From: Allomuricauda sp.
GTDB lineage: Bacteria > Bacteroidota > Bacteroidia > Flavobacteriales > Flavobacteriaceae
Direction: 5' to 3'
Assembly (NCBI RefSeq): GCF_028280385.1
Contig: NZ_JANQLX010000015.1
Span: 372,001-436,000 of the forward strand
Length of the DNA stretch: 64,000 bases
Part shown: positions 35,851-44,518 of the stretch, in pieces
Position numbering within the stretch: the stretch's first letter is position 1
Layout of the letters: each line of letters starts with the position of its first letter
Notes under the pieces: model-generated
Seen by the model: the letters and a program-made list of their open reading frames with translations, nothing else
Database searches by the model: none
What the model was told of the DNA's origin: nothing
Program-made: the position numbers and the translations under genes

Positions 35851-37911
35851 CTAGAAAATATATCCAAGTCTTACACCGCTGTAAAAATTCCTCCCATTCC
35901 CTGGATAAAAATAACGGGGTGGGGCACCTCCAAAACTGGATGCATTGATCAACACACTCTGAGCATAGTTGGTATCGAACAGATTGTTGATTCCGGCATT
36001 CAAGCCCAAGGAAAAATGCTGTGAAAGCTCAGTTTGATAAGCCAATTTGGCATGCACCACATTAAAAGACTCACTGTTGATGGAATTATCATCCCGTAAT
36101 GGAATCTCGTCCACAAATTGATGGGTGAGATTCAGCTGTAATCCGTTGGAATGTTGCACATCCAAACCTGAGCTGATCCGATGTTTGGGTACCCCGGTCA
36201 AAGGATTGCCTGAAAAGTCGTTGTCCCCATCCACAAAATCCACAAAACTATGGTCGTTCAGGGTATAACTTATGTAGGGCGACAGTTGAAGGCCTTGGCA
36301 AAGCGGGATGATATATTTGGCATCCAGTTCCAGGCCTTGATGGCGGGTTTCCCCTGCATTTCTTCCAATAAATTGATCATCGCCAACCCGTTGTGCCACT
36401 AGCAGATTATTGATATTCATCCGGTAGAGCGCAAAGTTGACATAGAGTTTGGGCTTTAAAAAAGTAAACTTACCACCTATCTCATAATTGGTCCCTGTTT
36501 CCTGCGCAATATCGGGATTGATTACCCCATCTGGCGTTAGGGTCTCTTCTAAACTTGGGTTGGAAAACCCTCTGCTTACATTGGCATACAGCCACCCCTT
36601 GTTCAGTTGGTACTTTAGCCCAACGCTGGGCAACAAAATGGCATCAAAATCCCGCTCAGCGGAAGTGTTGGCATCCCCTGTATTAAAAAGGTCCCTAAAA
36701 TCGAAATGGGTACTGTTCAGGCTTAGTCCGGCCTGGGCCTGCAATGCTGCGGAAACCGGAAGAGTATAGGTGCCGAATACGTTCAATTGATCCCGAAATT
36801 CCCGGTTTCGGCTAAGCCGGTCACCTTGCAAACTCCCGTTTCCGTTGTTGTCGCCAAACAGATTTTGAAAGGTACCCCAATGGTACTCATCTTTGTAGAG
36901 TTCAACTCCAAAGGTATATTCCCCCTTAATCGGATTCCCGCCTTGAAATTGGCTTCGCAAGCCAAATCCGTTGGTGAACTCGTCCAAAATGTTGAAGGGC
37001 CGTGGTTCGTAATGGTCCAAATAGGTATAGAAAATGCTGGTGGTGTTGCTAAAGGAATCTGTGAACCCATGTGTGTATGAAAGTCCCACCAAAGAATATT
37101 TGTTGGCTTCAAAACCTTGGGCCGCCAGCCAATTCCCAGCAGCACGGGTGGGGTCTTCATCAAAATCACTTTGGTTGATGGAACTCGGAATCTGGGCCGT
37201 ATAGTCGATATAATTGACCAAAATACCCAAGCTGTTTTTTGCACCGAGATGTACCTTCGAAGTCAGCAAAAAACCGTCCCTTTCAAAATTGTTGTTTTGG
37301 CGATAGCCATCGGTTTGAAAATGGTTATAGCTAAAGCTAAGGTCCAGCTTATCATCAGCATGTTGAAAGCTGAGGTTGTCCTTGATCATCCCAAAAGACC
37401 CCAATGTAAAGCTGTTGGTCAAACGGGTTTCATCTTCAAAAGCGGGTCGGGTATCCAACAAAATGGCCCCACCCAAATTGGCTCCAAATGAAGTTCCCTT
37501 AGGCCCTTTTATCACTTCCATGGAGCCTAGGTTTTCAAAATCGAATGCTTCAATGGTGGAGGAACCTGTACCGTTTGTCACGGGAATGCCGTTAAAATAT
37601 AAGCGAAGCTTATCCGTGCCAAATAGGGTACGGGAACCTACCCCGCGTATGGTAATTCTGTTGGTGTTCAGAGCTCCGGACAGGATATAGACCCCGGATA
37701 CCTGATTGATGGCCGAAGCAATATCTATAGGATTGAACTTTTCAAAAGTGGATGGTCCTAGGGTGGAGGATGCCGTTATGCCAACGGCTCTTTTTGGGAC
37801 CACATCCTCTAGCAATAGTATTTCATCCAGTTGGGTAATGGTATCTTGTTGGACCTGTTGGGCAAAACCTGTCATGGCAATTAAACCAACGAGGAAAGGA
37901 AATTTCTTCAT
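35851..37911 (-). CDS. TonB-dependent receptor without carboxypeptidase-like domain
   Basis: 686 residues, shorter than the other receptors here: signal peptide (1-17, ending in GFAQ), a plug directly after it (about 40-165: SGALNTNRITIRGVGSRT, VIKGPKGTSFGANLGGAI) and a barrel with C-terminal YSGVRLGYIF. This size and architecture resemble siderophore or vitamin receptors (FepA/BtuB type) more than SusC. The gene lies between an exported oxidoreductase (28 bases upstream) and a sulfatase (61 bases downstream), all minus strand. The ligand could be a siderophore or an organic sulfate compound; sequence alone does not decide. Confidence 0.92.
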   Translation of the reverse strand: MKKFPFLVGLIAMTGFAQQVQQDTITQLDEILLLEDVVPKRAVGITASSTLGPSTFEKFNPIDIASAINQVSGVYILSGALNTNRITIRGVGSRTLFGTDKLRLYFNGIPVTNGTGSSTIEAFDFENLGSMEVIKGPKGTSFGANLGGAILLDTRPAFEDETRLTNSFTLGSFGMIKDNLSFQHADDKLDLSFSYNHFQTDGYRQNNNFERDGFLLTSKVHLGAKNSLGILVNYIDYTAQIPSSINQSDFDEDPTRAAGNWLAAQGFEANKYSLVGLSYTHGFTDSFSNTTSIFYTYLDHYEPRPFNILDEFTNGFGLRSQFQGGNPIKGEYTFGVELYKDEYHWGTFQNLFGDNNGNGSLQGDRLSRNREFRDQLNVFGTYTLPVSAALQAQAGLSLNSTHFDFRDLFNTGDANTSAERDFDAILLPSVGLKYQLNKGWLYANVSRGFSNPSLEETLTPDGVINPDIAQETGTNYEIGGKFTFLKPKLYVNFALYRMNINNLLVAQRVGDDQFIGRNAGETRHQGLELDAKYIIPLCQGLQLSPYISYTLNDHSFVDFVDGDNDFSGNPLTGVPKHRISSGLDVQHSNGLQLNLTHQFVDEIPLRDDNSINSESFNVVHAKLAYQTELSQHFSLGLNAGINNLFDTNYAQSVLINASSFGGAPPRYFYPGNGRNFYSGVRLGYIF

Positions 37912-37939
37912 GAACGGGGAGGAATGGAGATTGATGATT

Positions 37940-39046
37940 TTATTTTTTTAGGGTAATGGTCTTTCCTTTTTTGGCACTTTTGCGCGCTGCGTCCAGGATT
38001 TCCATGACCACCAGATTGTTTTCTATGGAGTATAAATTATTGGGAGGCAGTTGGACTTTGTTCCGGACTACGGCTTCCAGCAGTGCAAAAGGGTCATTAT
38101 AAGGGGATGGACGTTCTTCCAATACCATGGTCTCTTCGTCGTATCCATCATACCCTTCCGCAATTCGAATGCGAAGGGTATTTCGGTTGTCGGCATACAA
38201 GGCACCGGTGAGCCCATAAATTTCCATGTCTTTTCTGCCTATAGGCCAGTTCCATGAAGGTTCCAGAATGGCTTGTGCATCATCATAAGTTAGAATAATG
38301 GTGGCATCGTCATCCACTTTAGGATTATTTTCCGGTTGTAGTTGTTGGGTCACAGCCGTCACGGAATTTGGACGCTCCCCATTGCGAAGCCATGTCATAA
38401 GGTTTGCTCCATAACAACCAAAATCCATAATAGCTCCCCCGCCGTTCGCGACCGGGTCGAAGAGCCAATCCAAAAACTCTTGGTTGATGCCCAATTTGGC
38501 CGGGCCACGATGTCCATCCCGCACAATTACTTTTCGGAGTGCGCCTACCTTACCTTGTTCCAAAAGTTCTTTGGCCTTGTGATTGGTTGGGTACCACGTG
38601 GTTTCGTAGTTGGTTAGCAAATGGATGTTGTGTTTTTTGGCCAATGCTGCCATTTTCTTACCATGGTCCAAACTCACGGCCATGGGCTTTTCCACCATCA
38701 CATGAATACCCTTGGGAGCACAGCCCTGTACAACCTCCAAATGATCATAAATGGTTCCAAAGGCGGCTACGGCTTCCGGTTTGGAGGCATTGATCATTTC
38801 CTCCAAGGTGTCAAATACCAAGTCCATGGAATACCCATATTGGTCCGAATACCGTTGTGCAAGCTCCCGGTTGGGCTCCACCATTCCCACGATTTCCACG
38901 TCGTTTTTGTTTTCCCGGCCCAGAATCCAATGTACATGGGTGTGGGTCAGACCTGCTATGCCAAGCCTTAAGGGCTTTTCTTGTGAGTGGACATTGGGGA
39001 TATGCAGTAGAAAACCGAGGAGGATTACAAAAAAGGTCCGAAACAT
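37940..39046 (-). CDS. Exported Gfo/Idh/MocA family oxidoreductase
   Basis: 368 residues. N-terminal signal-like peptide FRTFFVILLGFLLHIPNVHS lacks the twin-arginine motif that exported members usually carry. Rossmann domain (about 26-150) begins RLGIAGLTHTHVH, without the canonical third glycine; EKP (VMVEKPMAV, near 118-120) is the conserved catalytic-lysine motif. C-terminal alpha/beta domain from about 150 includes GGGAIMDFGCYGANL. The family uses NAD(P) to oxidise or rearrange sugars and related compounds. Near a TonB receptor and sulfatase, so periplasmic processing of a sugar derivative is a fair inference. Confidence 0.9.
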   Translation of the reverse strand: MFRTFFVILLGFLLHIPNVHSQEKPLRLGIAGLTHTHVHWILGRENKNDVEIVGMVEPNRELAQRYSDQYGYSMDLVFDTLEEMINASKPEAVAAFGTIYDHLEVVQGCAPKGIHVMVEKPMAVSLDHGKKMAALAKKHNIHLLTNYETTWYPTNHKAKELLEQGKVGALRKVIVRDGHRGPAKLGINQEFLDWLFDPVANGGGAIMDFGCYGANLMTWLRNGERPNSVTAVTQQLQPENNPKVDDDATIILTYDDAQAILEPSWNWPIGRKDMEIYGLTGALYADNRNTLRIRIAEGYDGYDEETMVLEERPSPYNDPFALLEAVVRNKVQLPPNNLYSIENNLVVMEILDAARKSAKKGKTITLKK

Positions 39047-39094
39047 GGGTATGGCTTTGATTTGACGTATTGATCGTATAAAAATAAGAAGGAT

Positions 39095-39646
39095 TTACCC
39101 AAGTTCTTGTAACAAAGTATGGGTATCCTGTATGGTGGCAAACTCCTCCTTAAGATTGGCGAGTTCAATTTGGTGGGTCAATTCAGCACTATATTTTTCT
39201 CCATTTATTCCCTCTTTATTGAAAGCCGCGGTAGCATCAGAGATCAAGGTAACCTTGAACCCAAGATTGGCCGCCATTCTTGTGGAGGTTGAAACGCAAT
39301 GTTCTGTGGTAAGCCCCACGATCACCAACTTGGTAATGCCATTGGATTTTAGCTTGTTTTCCAAATCGGTTCCAATAAAGGCGCTGTTCACCGTTTTTTG
39401 GAAAATGGGTTCGCTTTCCTGGGGTTTGACCAGGGGATGAAATTCGTTTCCAGGTTTTGAGGGATGCAAGGGAGATGCTGGATTCGTGGAGCAATGCTGT
39501 ACGTGAAAAATGGGATACTCTTTTTTGCGAAATGTATCCAGAATTTTGCCGCAGTTGGCTTCAGCTTCAGGATTATTGCGCTCTTCTCCATAATAATCCA
39601 GTGCTTGGAGACCTTGTTGGATATCAATCAAAAGTAAGGCTGTCAT
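39095..39646 (-). CDS. Isochorismatase-family cysteine hydrolase
   Basis: 183 residues, single cysteine hydrolase domain with the Asp-Lys-Cys triad: Asp8 (LLIDIQQGL), Lys84 (FQKTVNSAF) and Cys117 (GLTTEHCVSTSTRMAANLGF). The family includes nicotinamidases, N-carbamoyl-sarcosine amidases and isochorismatases; the sequence does not single out one. No signal peptide, so cytoplasmic. Sits between the exported oxidoreductase (48 bases downstream) and a small barrel protein gene (29 bases upstream), on the same strand. Confidence 0.9.
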   Translation of the reverse strand: MTALLLIDIQQGLQALDYYGEERNNPEAEANCGKILDTFRKKEYPIFHVQHCSTNPASPLHPSKPGNEFHPLVKPQESEPIFQKTVNSAFIGTDLENKLKSNGITKLVIVGLTTEHCVSTSTRMAANLGFKVTLISDATAAFNKEGINGEKYSAELTHQIELANLKEEFATIQDTHTLLQELG

Positions 39647-39675
39647 GGGATTTGATTACGCCTTAAAAATACGGC

Positions 39676-40194
39676 TTAAAACCGAAACCCGACCGACAAC
39701 GCCCCTCTGAACATAAAGGTGTCCTGGAACACTTCGGGATTCACGTTCCGGCCCACCCCGCCATAAATTTCCAGGGTGAAATTATCACTGGGAGTTACCC
39801 ACTTGTTGCCCAATCCGAGTCCAAGGGCCACCGTACTGAATTTATCATTTCTCAGGGAGACGTTGTCTTCAAGACCTTCTTCATCCCAGGTATAATAAAG
39901 TCCAAAAGCTTCTACAAACACCCCACTTCTGGGTTGGTAACCGAAGTAGGCCCTGAGGTTGGGTCCAATTCCAAAATCACCATTATAGTCGGTGGCTTCA
40001 TTATTAAAGTAAACAGTACCTCCAAAACTGGTATCTTCCGTAAAATAGTATTCATAGGATCCTTCAACCGCTCCTGTGGCCAAGAATAGGCCAGCGTTAA
40101 ATTTAAGTTCATGGTTGTTATTGAAATAGGGATATGCTTGTGCACTTCCATTAAAAAGACACAACATGAATCCCAAAAAAAGTAGCTTCTTCAT
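39676..40194 (-). CDS. Small outer-membrane beta-barrel protein
   Basis: 172 residues. Signal peptide MKKLLFLGFMLCLFNGSAQA, then alternating strands rich in Tyr, Gly and Asn (GSYEYYFTEDTSFGGTVYFN, EAFGLYYTWDE), ending with the aromatic VGFRF. Fits an eight-strand barrel of the OmpA/OmpW size class; distinct from the barrel at 17095 by lack of the GDDDG loops. Possibly the first gene of the minus-strand run. Ligand and function not recognised. Confidence 0.75.
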   Translation of the reverse strand: MKKLLFLGFMLCLFNGSAQAYPYFNNNHELKFNAGLFLATGAVEGSYEYYFTEDTSFGGTVYFNNEATDYNGDFGIGPNLRAYFGYQPRSGVFVEAFGLYYTWDEEGLEDNVSLRNDKFSTVALGLGLGNKWVTPSDNFTLEIYGGVGRNVNPEVFQDTFMFRGALSVGFRF

Positions 40195-40321
40195 CGCCTA
40201 AAATTTGATTTCCTTAAGGCTTAATCAATTAACGTTCCAAATTAGTTTGGGAAAAAAGTTTGGATGGGATTCCATTTTCTGGTGCCATGCACATTGGTTA
40301 TTTTTAGGCAAAACTTTTTTA

Positions 40322-41086
40322 ATGAAGATTGCTTCTTACAATGTAAATGGGATCAGGGCAGCCATAAACAAGGGATTTGTGGATTGGCTCACGGCCACAG
40401 ACCCTGACGTTATCTGTATTCAGGAAACCAAAGCCATGAAGGAACAGGTGGATGTGGCCCTTTTGGAGAACGCGGGATATAACCACCATTATTGGTTTAG
40501 CGCCCAGAAAAAGGGATACAGTGGTGTTGCGCTGTTCTGCAAAGAAGAGCCTGATCATGTGGAATACGGGACCGGTATTGACTACATGGATTTTGAAGGG
40601 CGAAACATTCGGGCGGATTACGGGGACCTTTCCATAATGAGCATGTACCTGCCCTCGGGCACCAATTTGGATCGCTTGGAACATAAGCTGACCTATATGG
40701 CCGATTTTCAGAAGTATGCGGACAAACTGCGCAAGGAACGTCCCAATTTGATTGTATGTGGAGATTACAATATTTGTCACGAGGCCATTGATATCCACGA
40801 TCCTGTTCGCAACAAAAACGTTTCTGGTTTCTTGCCGGTGGAACGTGAATGGATCGGAAATTTTATAAAAAGCGGCTTTATTGATAGTTTTCGACATTTC
40901 AACAAGGACCCCCATAACTATACCTGGTGGAGCTATCGGGCCAATGCCCGGGCCAATAATAAAGGCTGGCGATTGGATTACGGGATGGTCAATGAGTCGC
41001 TAAAGGACAGACTTAAACGCTCCGTGATACTTTCAGACGCTAAGCACAGTGACCACTGTCCAATCTTGCTGGAGGTGGAAAAATAA
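40322..41086 (+). CDS. xth: Exodeoxyribonuclease III
   Basis: 254 residues from ATG 40322 (KIASYNVNGIRAAINKGF); an upstream extension has no family match. Cleaves abasic sites and removes 3' blocking groups in base excision repair, cytoplasmic. EEP-fold motifs: Asn8 of YNVNG, metal ligand Glu35 (CIQETK), CGDYNICHEAID, RLDYGMV and the catalytic histidine in SDHCPI. Length is typical. Divergent from the small barrel gene across about 127 bases; an aldo/keto reductase with its own promoter follows. Confidence 0.95.
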   Translation: MKIASYNVNGIRAAINKGFVDWLTATDPDVICIQETKAMKEQVDVALLENAGYNHHYWFSAQKKGYSGVALFCKEEPDHVEYGTGIDYMDFEGRNIRADYGDLSIMSMYLPSGTNLDRLEHKLTYMADFQKYADKLRKERPNLIVCGDYNICHEAIDIHDPVRNKNVSGFLPVEREWIGNFIKSGFIDSFRHFNKDPHNYTWWSYRANARANNKGWRLDYGMVNESLKDRLKRSVILSDAKHSDHCPILLEVEK

Positions 41087-41119
41087 CAATTGATTAAATT
41101 TTCGAACAAAGGGATTGCC

Positions 41120-41127
41120 TAATTTTG
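41120..41127 (+). promoter_or_regulatory. Promoter element of the aldo/keto reductase gene
   Basis: TAATTTTG, exact TAnnTTTG, with a T run (TTTT at 41099-41102) 17 bases upstream. It lies 20 bases before the ATG at 41148 and so excludes the in-frame TTG at 41115 as the start. Confidence 0.6.
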
Positions 41128-41147
41128 GCAGCTTAAGTGATGAAGCT

Positions 41148-42188
41148 ATGAAATATACCAGACTCCCACATACCGATATCAGAGTAAGTAAAATTTGCTT
41201 GGGAACCATGACCTGGGGCCGACAGAATACCGAAGAAGAAGGCCATGAGCAAATGGATTATGCTGTTGAGCAAGGGGTCAATTTTTTTGATACCGCCGAG
41301 CTATACCCCATTCCACCCAAAAAGGAGATCTATGCAGTGACCGAAGAGATTATTGGAAATTGGTTTAAAAAGACTGGAAACCGGGATAAAATAGTGTTGG
41401 CCTCAAAGATTGCAGGTCGAGCCGAATTTACAAAATACATCCGGACAACGGGTTTTAGCCGGGATTCTATCATCAAGGCCGTTGAAGGTAGCTTGCAGCG
41501 CTTACAAACCGATTATATCGATTTATATCAATTGCATTGGCCAGAACGTAACACCAACTTTTTTGGGCAAAGAGGCTTTAACGCGCATACGGTAGATCCA
41601 TGGCAGGATAATATCCACCAAGTTTTGGAAACCTTGCGCGATTTGGTCAAGGAAGGTAAGATCAGACATGTGGGACTTTCAAACGAAACCCCTTGGGGAA
41701 CCATGCGCTTTTTGGAAGAGAGCAAGGTGCACCAGGATTTACCTCGCATGCTGACCATCCAAAATCCGTATAGCTTGCTCAATAGGTTATATGAAGTGGG
41801 TCTTTCTGAAATTTCGCAGCGGGAGCAAATTGGATTACTGCCCTATTCCCCGCTTGCGTTTGGGGTTTTGAGCGGGAAGTATTTGACTGAAATTCCGCCG
41901 CGAAAAGCACGAATCACACTTTTTCCACATTATGACCGGTACAGTGGTGAAACAGCTACGGAGGCCACAAAACGATATCAAGACCTGGCCAACGAACATG
42001 GTTTGAGCATGGCGCAAATGGCATTGGCTTTTGTGAACACCCGCCCGTTTGTTACCAGTAACATCATAGGTGCTACTTCCATGGAGCAGCTCAAGGAAAA
42101 TATTGGCAGTATTGATGTGAACCTTTCCGATGAGGTTTTGGATGGAATTGAGGCCATCCATAGTGCCATTCCGAATCCAGCACCTTAA
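41148..42188 (+). CDS. Aldo/keto reductase (Tas-like)
   Basis: 346 residues from ATG 41148, 20 bases after a promoter element. NADPH-dependent carbonyl reductase by family. Catalytic tetrad: Asp48 and Tyr53 (FFDTAELYP), Lys87 (VLASKIAG) and His130 (LYQLHWPER). The insert around residue 125-150 (WPERNTNFFGQ) and length match the Tas/YghZ branch of AKRs. Natural substrate unknown. Its stop codon shares bases with the stop of the convergent PQQ-dehydrogenase-like gene (42185-42188). Confidence 0.93.
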   Translation: MKYTRLPHTDIRVSKICLGTMTWGRQNTEEEGHEQMDYAVEQGVNFFDTAELYPIPPKKEIYAVTEEIIGNWFKKTGNRDKIVLASKIAGRAEFTKYIRTTGFSRDSIIKAVEGSLQRLQTDYIDLYQLHWPERNTNFFGQRGFNAHTVDPWQDNIHQVLETLRDLVKEGKIRHVGLSNETPWGTMRFLEESKVHQDLPRMLTIQNPYSLLNRLYEVGLSEISQREQIGLLPYSPLAFGVLSGKYLTEIPPRKARITLFPHYDRYSGETATEATKRYQDLANEHGLSMAQMALAFVNTRPFVTSNIIGATSMEQLKENIGSIDVNLSDEVLDGIEAIHSAIPNPAP

Positions 42189-44347
42189 TCCAAAGCGTAA
42201 GCCCGGTACTCATCGCCGGAAGGGGTACCCATTTTCCCACCCCCACAGGCAATGACCAAAAATTGTTTGCCGTCAATTTGGTAGGTGGCGGGTGTGGCAT
42301 ATCCGCCCGCGGGAAGATCATCTTCCCAGAGTTGTTCTCCTGTTTTCATGTTGAAGGCCCTGATTTTTTGATCCTTGGTAGCGGCAATGAATAACACACC
42401 ACTAGCCGTGATTACCGGTCCGCCATAGTTTTCAACTCCAGAAACGGGATGTTTTGGGTCGTTCAATGTCTCCTCATGCCCCAAGGGTACCGTCCAAAGG
42501 TATTCCCCGGAATTCAGGTCGATCGCGTTTAAGGTACCCCAGGGGGGATTCATGACAGAGAACCCGCGGTCATCCTTAAAGCGCCCAAAGCCTCCCACGG
42601 CATAGGGGACTTTTATATCCGTTTCTTCCACACGATGATCGGTCTCCTCCTCAATTCCTGAAAGGAAATTTGCAATACCCCTGATTTCATTTTCGGTTAA
42701 ATTGGGCATGCCCGGCATGGCCCCTTTTCCATTTTTGATAATGCTTGCAATGGAATCTGGGGTGAATTTTTCTTGGAGATGTTGCAAATTGGGAATGGCC
42801 CCCAAACCTTGCAGTTCTCCACCATGGCATCGTGCACAGTGAATCTTGCTCAAGGACATTCCAGCATGTGAGGTATCGCCGTCGTTACCAGAGACCTCCG
42901 TCATTCGCACAATCCATGCCATTTCATTGGAGTTGACATACATAACCCCATTATAGGGTTCTAAGGCAGCGCCTCCCCATTCCGCACCGCCATCCGCCCC
43001 AGGATATAGGATTACCCCTGTGGTGTCAATGGGGATAAATTGACCTTTGGATGTAATTTGATTGAACTTTTCAAGCACTGTAGGCGGATCAATATTTTGG
43101 TCCTTATCCACAAAATCATCCACAAATGCAGGTCTATTGGGGTCATATAAATCTTCTGCCCTTAACACCTGACGTGCAAATGGAGCTGGTTTGGTGGGCA
43201 GGGGTTGGGTTTTACTGGCCTGCTCCCCAAGCAGCTTGGAAGCAGGATAAGTTTTTTCCTCTATGGGAAATAGCGGTTCGCCAGTTATCCGATTGAACAC
43301 AAAAACATGCCCACTTTTGGTTACTTGGGCCACTGCAGGAACGGATTTGCCATCCCTTTGGACATCGAAAAGATTGGGTGGGGCGGGTAAATCCCTATCC
43401 CAAATATCGTGGTGAACCATCTGAAAATGCCAGATGCGCTCGCCCGTTTTGGCATCAAGGGCCAGTAAGGAATTCGCAAATAAATTATCGCCGGTGCGAT
43501 CGCCCCCATACCAATCAAAGGCAGCCGATCCGGTTGGGATGTAGGCAATTCCCCTTTCGTTGTCCACAGCTATTCCAGGCCAACTGTTTGCTCCGCCCAC
43601 TGTTTTATAGGCTTCTTTGGGCCAGGAATCATAGCCAAATTCTCCAGGTTGGGGGATGGTGTGGAAGGTCCATTCAATAGCACCAGTAAGTACGTTATAC
43701 GCACGAATATGGCCTGGTGAAGAACCAGGGCCTTCACCAACACGCGTGCCCATGATCAACAAGTTGCCGTAAATGGCCCCGGGGGTATTGGCCACTACGG
43801 ACAGTTTTTCAGGATCTCTGCCCAATCCTTCCCTTAAATCGATATATCCATTGGTGCCAAAAGAGGTTATTTCCGTGCCTTTGGCGGGGTTGACCGCATA
43901 GAGTTTAGATCCAGAGGAAAAGAACAATCTACTTTCCTCTGATGAATTCGATGCCCAAAAACTCAATCCACGGTTTAGGCCCAGCCCGGAATTGTCTTTG
44001 GCGCTTGGCGAAAATTTCCAAATCTCTTTTCCTGTCTTGGCATGGATGGCAAAGAGTTCGATGGCGGCATTGACCCCATATAATAGGGTATCAATAATCA
44101 TGGGATTGGTTTGGATCTGGGTGGTTCGACCCTCTTCCAATCCCCCACTTTTATAAGTCCAAGCAAGCTTTAGGTCTTTTACATTGGCAATGTTGATTTG
44201 ATCAAGATTGGAATAATGTGTTCTTTCGGGATCGCCTAGGTAATGCTGCCAGGTTGTAAACTGCTTTGAATCTGTTTTGGAAGCATCTGGGGTACACGAA
44301 AGCGTCAATACAAATAGGATTGCAGGAAGAAGAATTTTTGTTTTCAT
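42185..44347 (-). CDS. PQQ-dependent dehydrogenase-like lipoprotein with embedded cytochrome c domain
   Basis: 720 residues from ATG 44347, giving lipobox LSC (Cys18). The body is an eight-bladed quinoprotein propeller with tryptophan-docking style repeats (AIHAKTGKEIWKF, ALDAKTGERIWHF, NMKTGEQLWEDDL). A cytochrome c domain is inserted at about residues 490-565: haem-binding CARCHGG and likely axial Met in AMPGMPNL. This order is that of quinohaemoprotein alcohol/glucose dehydrogenases, which oxidise alcohols or sugars in the periplasm and pass electrons to the respiratory chain. Substrate not determined. No PQQ synthesis genes in the window. Convergent overlap of 4 bases with the AKR gene. 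Confidence 0.92.
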   Translation of the reverse strand: MKTKILLPAILFVLTLSCTPDASKTDSKQFTTWQHYLGDPERTHYSNLDQINIANVKDLKLAWTYKSGGLEEGRTTQIQTNPMIIDTLLYGVNAAIELFAIHAKTGKEIWKFSPSAKDNSGLGLNRGLSFWASNSSEESRLFFSSGSKLYAVNPAKGTEITSFGTNGYIDLREGLGRDPEKLSVVANTPGAIYGNLLIMGTRVGEGPGSSPGHIRAYNVLTGAIEWTFHTIPQPGEFGYDSWPKEAYKTVGGANSWPGIAVDNERGIAYIPTGSAAFDWYGGDRTGDNLFANSLLALDAKTGERIWHFQMVHHDIWDRDLPAPPNLFDVQRDGKSVPAVAQVTKSGHVFVFNRITGEPLFPIEEKTYPASKLLGEQASKTQPLPTKPAPFARQVLRAEDLYDPNRPAFVDDFVDKDQNIDPPTVLEKFNQITSKGQFIPIDTTGVILYPGADGGAEWGGAALEPYNGVMYVNSNEMAWIVRMTEVSGNDGDTSHAGMSLSKIHCARCHGGELQGLGAIPNLQHLQEKFTPDSIASIIKNGKGAMPGMPNLTENEIRGIANFLSGIEEETDHRVEETDIKVPYAVGGFGRFKDDRGFSVMNPPWGTLNAIDLNSGEYLWTVPLGHEETLNDPKHPVSGVENYGGPVITASGVLFIAATKDQKIRAFNMKTGEQLWEDDLPAGGYATPATYQIDGKQFLVIACGGGKMGTPSGDEYRAYALD

Positions 44348-44518
44348 GCCGGCGGTTTTCTTAAATATAGTGCAAAGCTGATAAACAGGGTATGGGTCAA
44401 AAACATTTGAGGTCAACCCCTTGAAAGTATTTTTTGCTCATTCAACCAAATGGTTCCCTCATTTTGACTGGAATGATTCTTGTGTGCTTTTTAGTATTGA
44501 ACCACAAAATCCGCGATC

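Noticed and set aside
42185..44347. BamB (outer-membrane assembly) annotation for the propeller lipoprotein
   Set aside because: The CxxCH cytochrome domain and overall length point to the quinohaemoprotein dehydrogenase family; PQQ-like repeats alone cause the BamB label.
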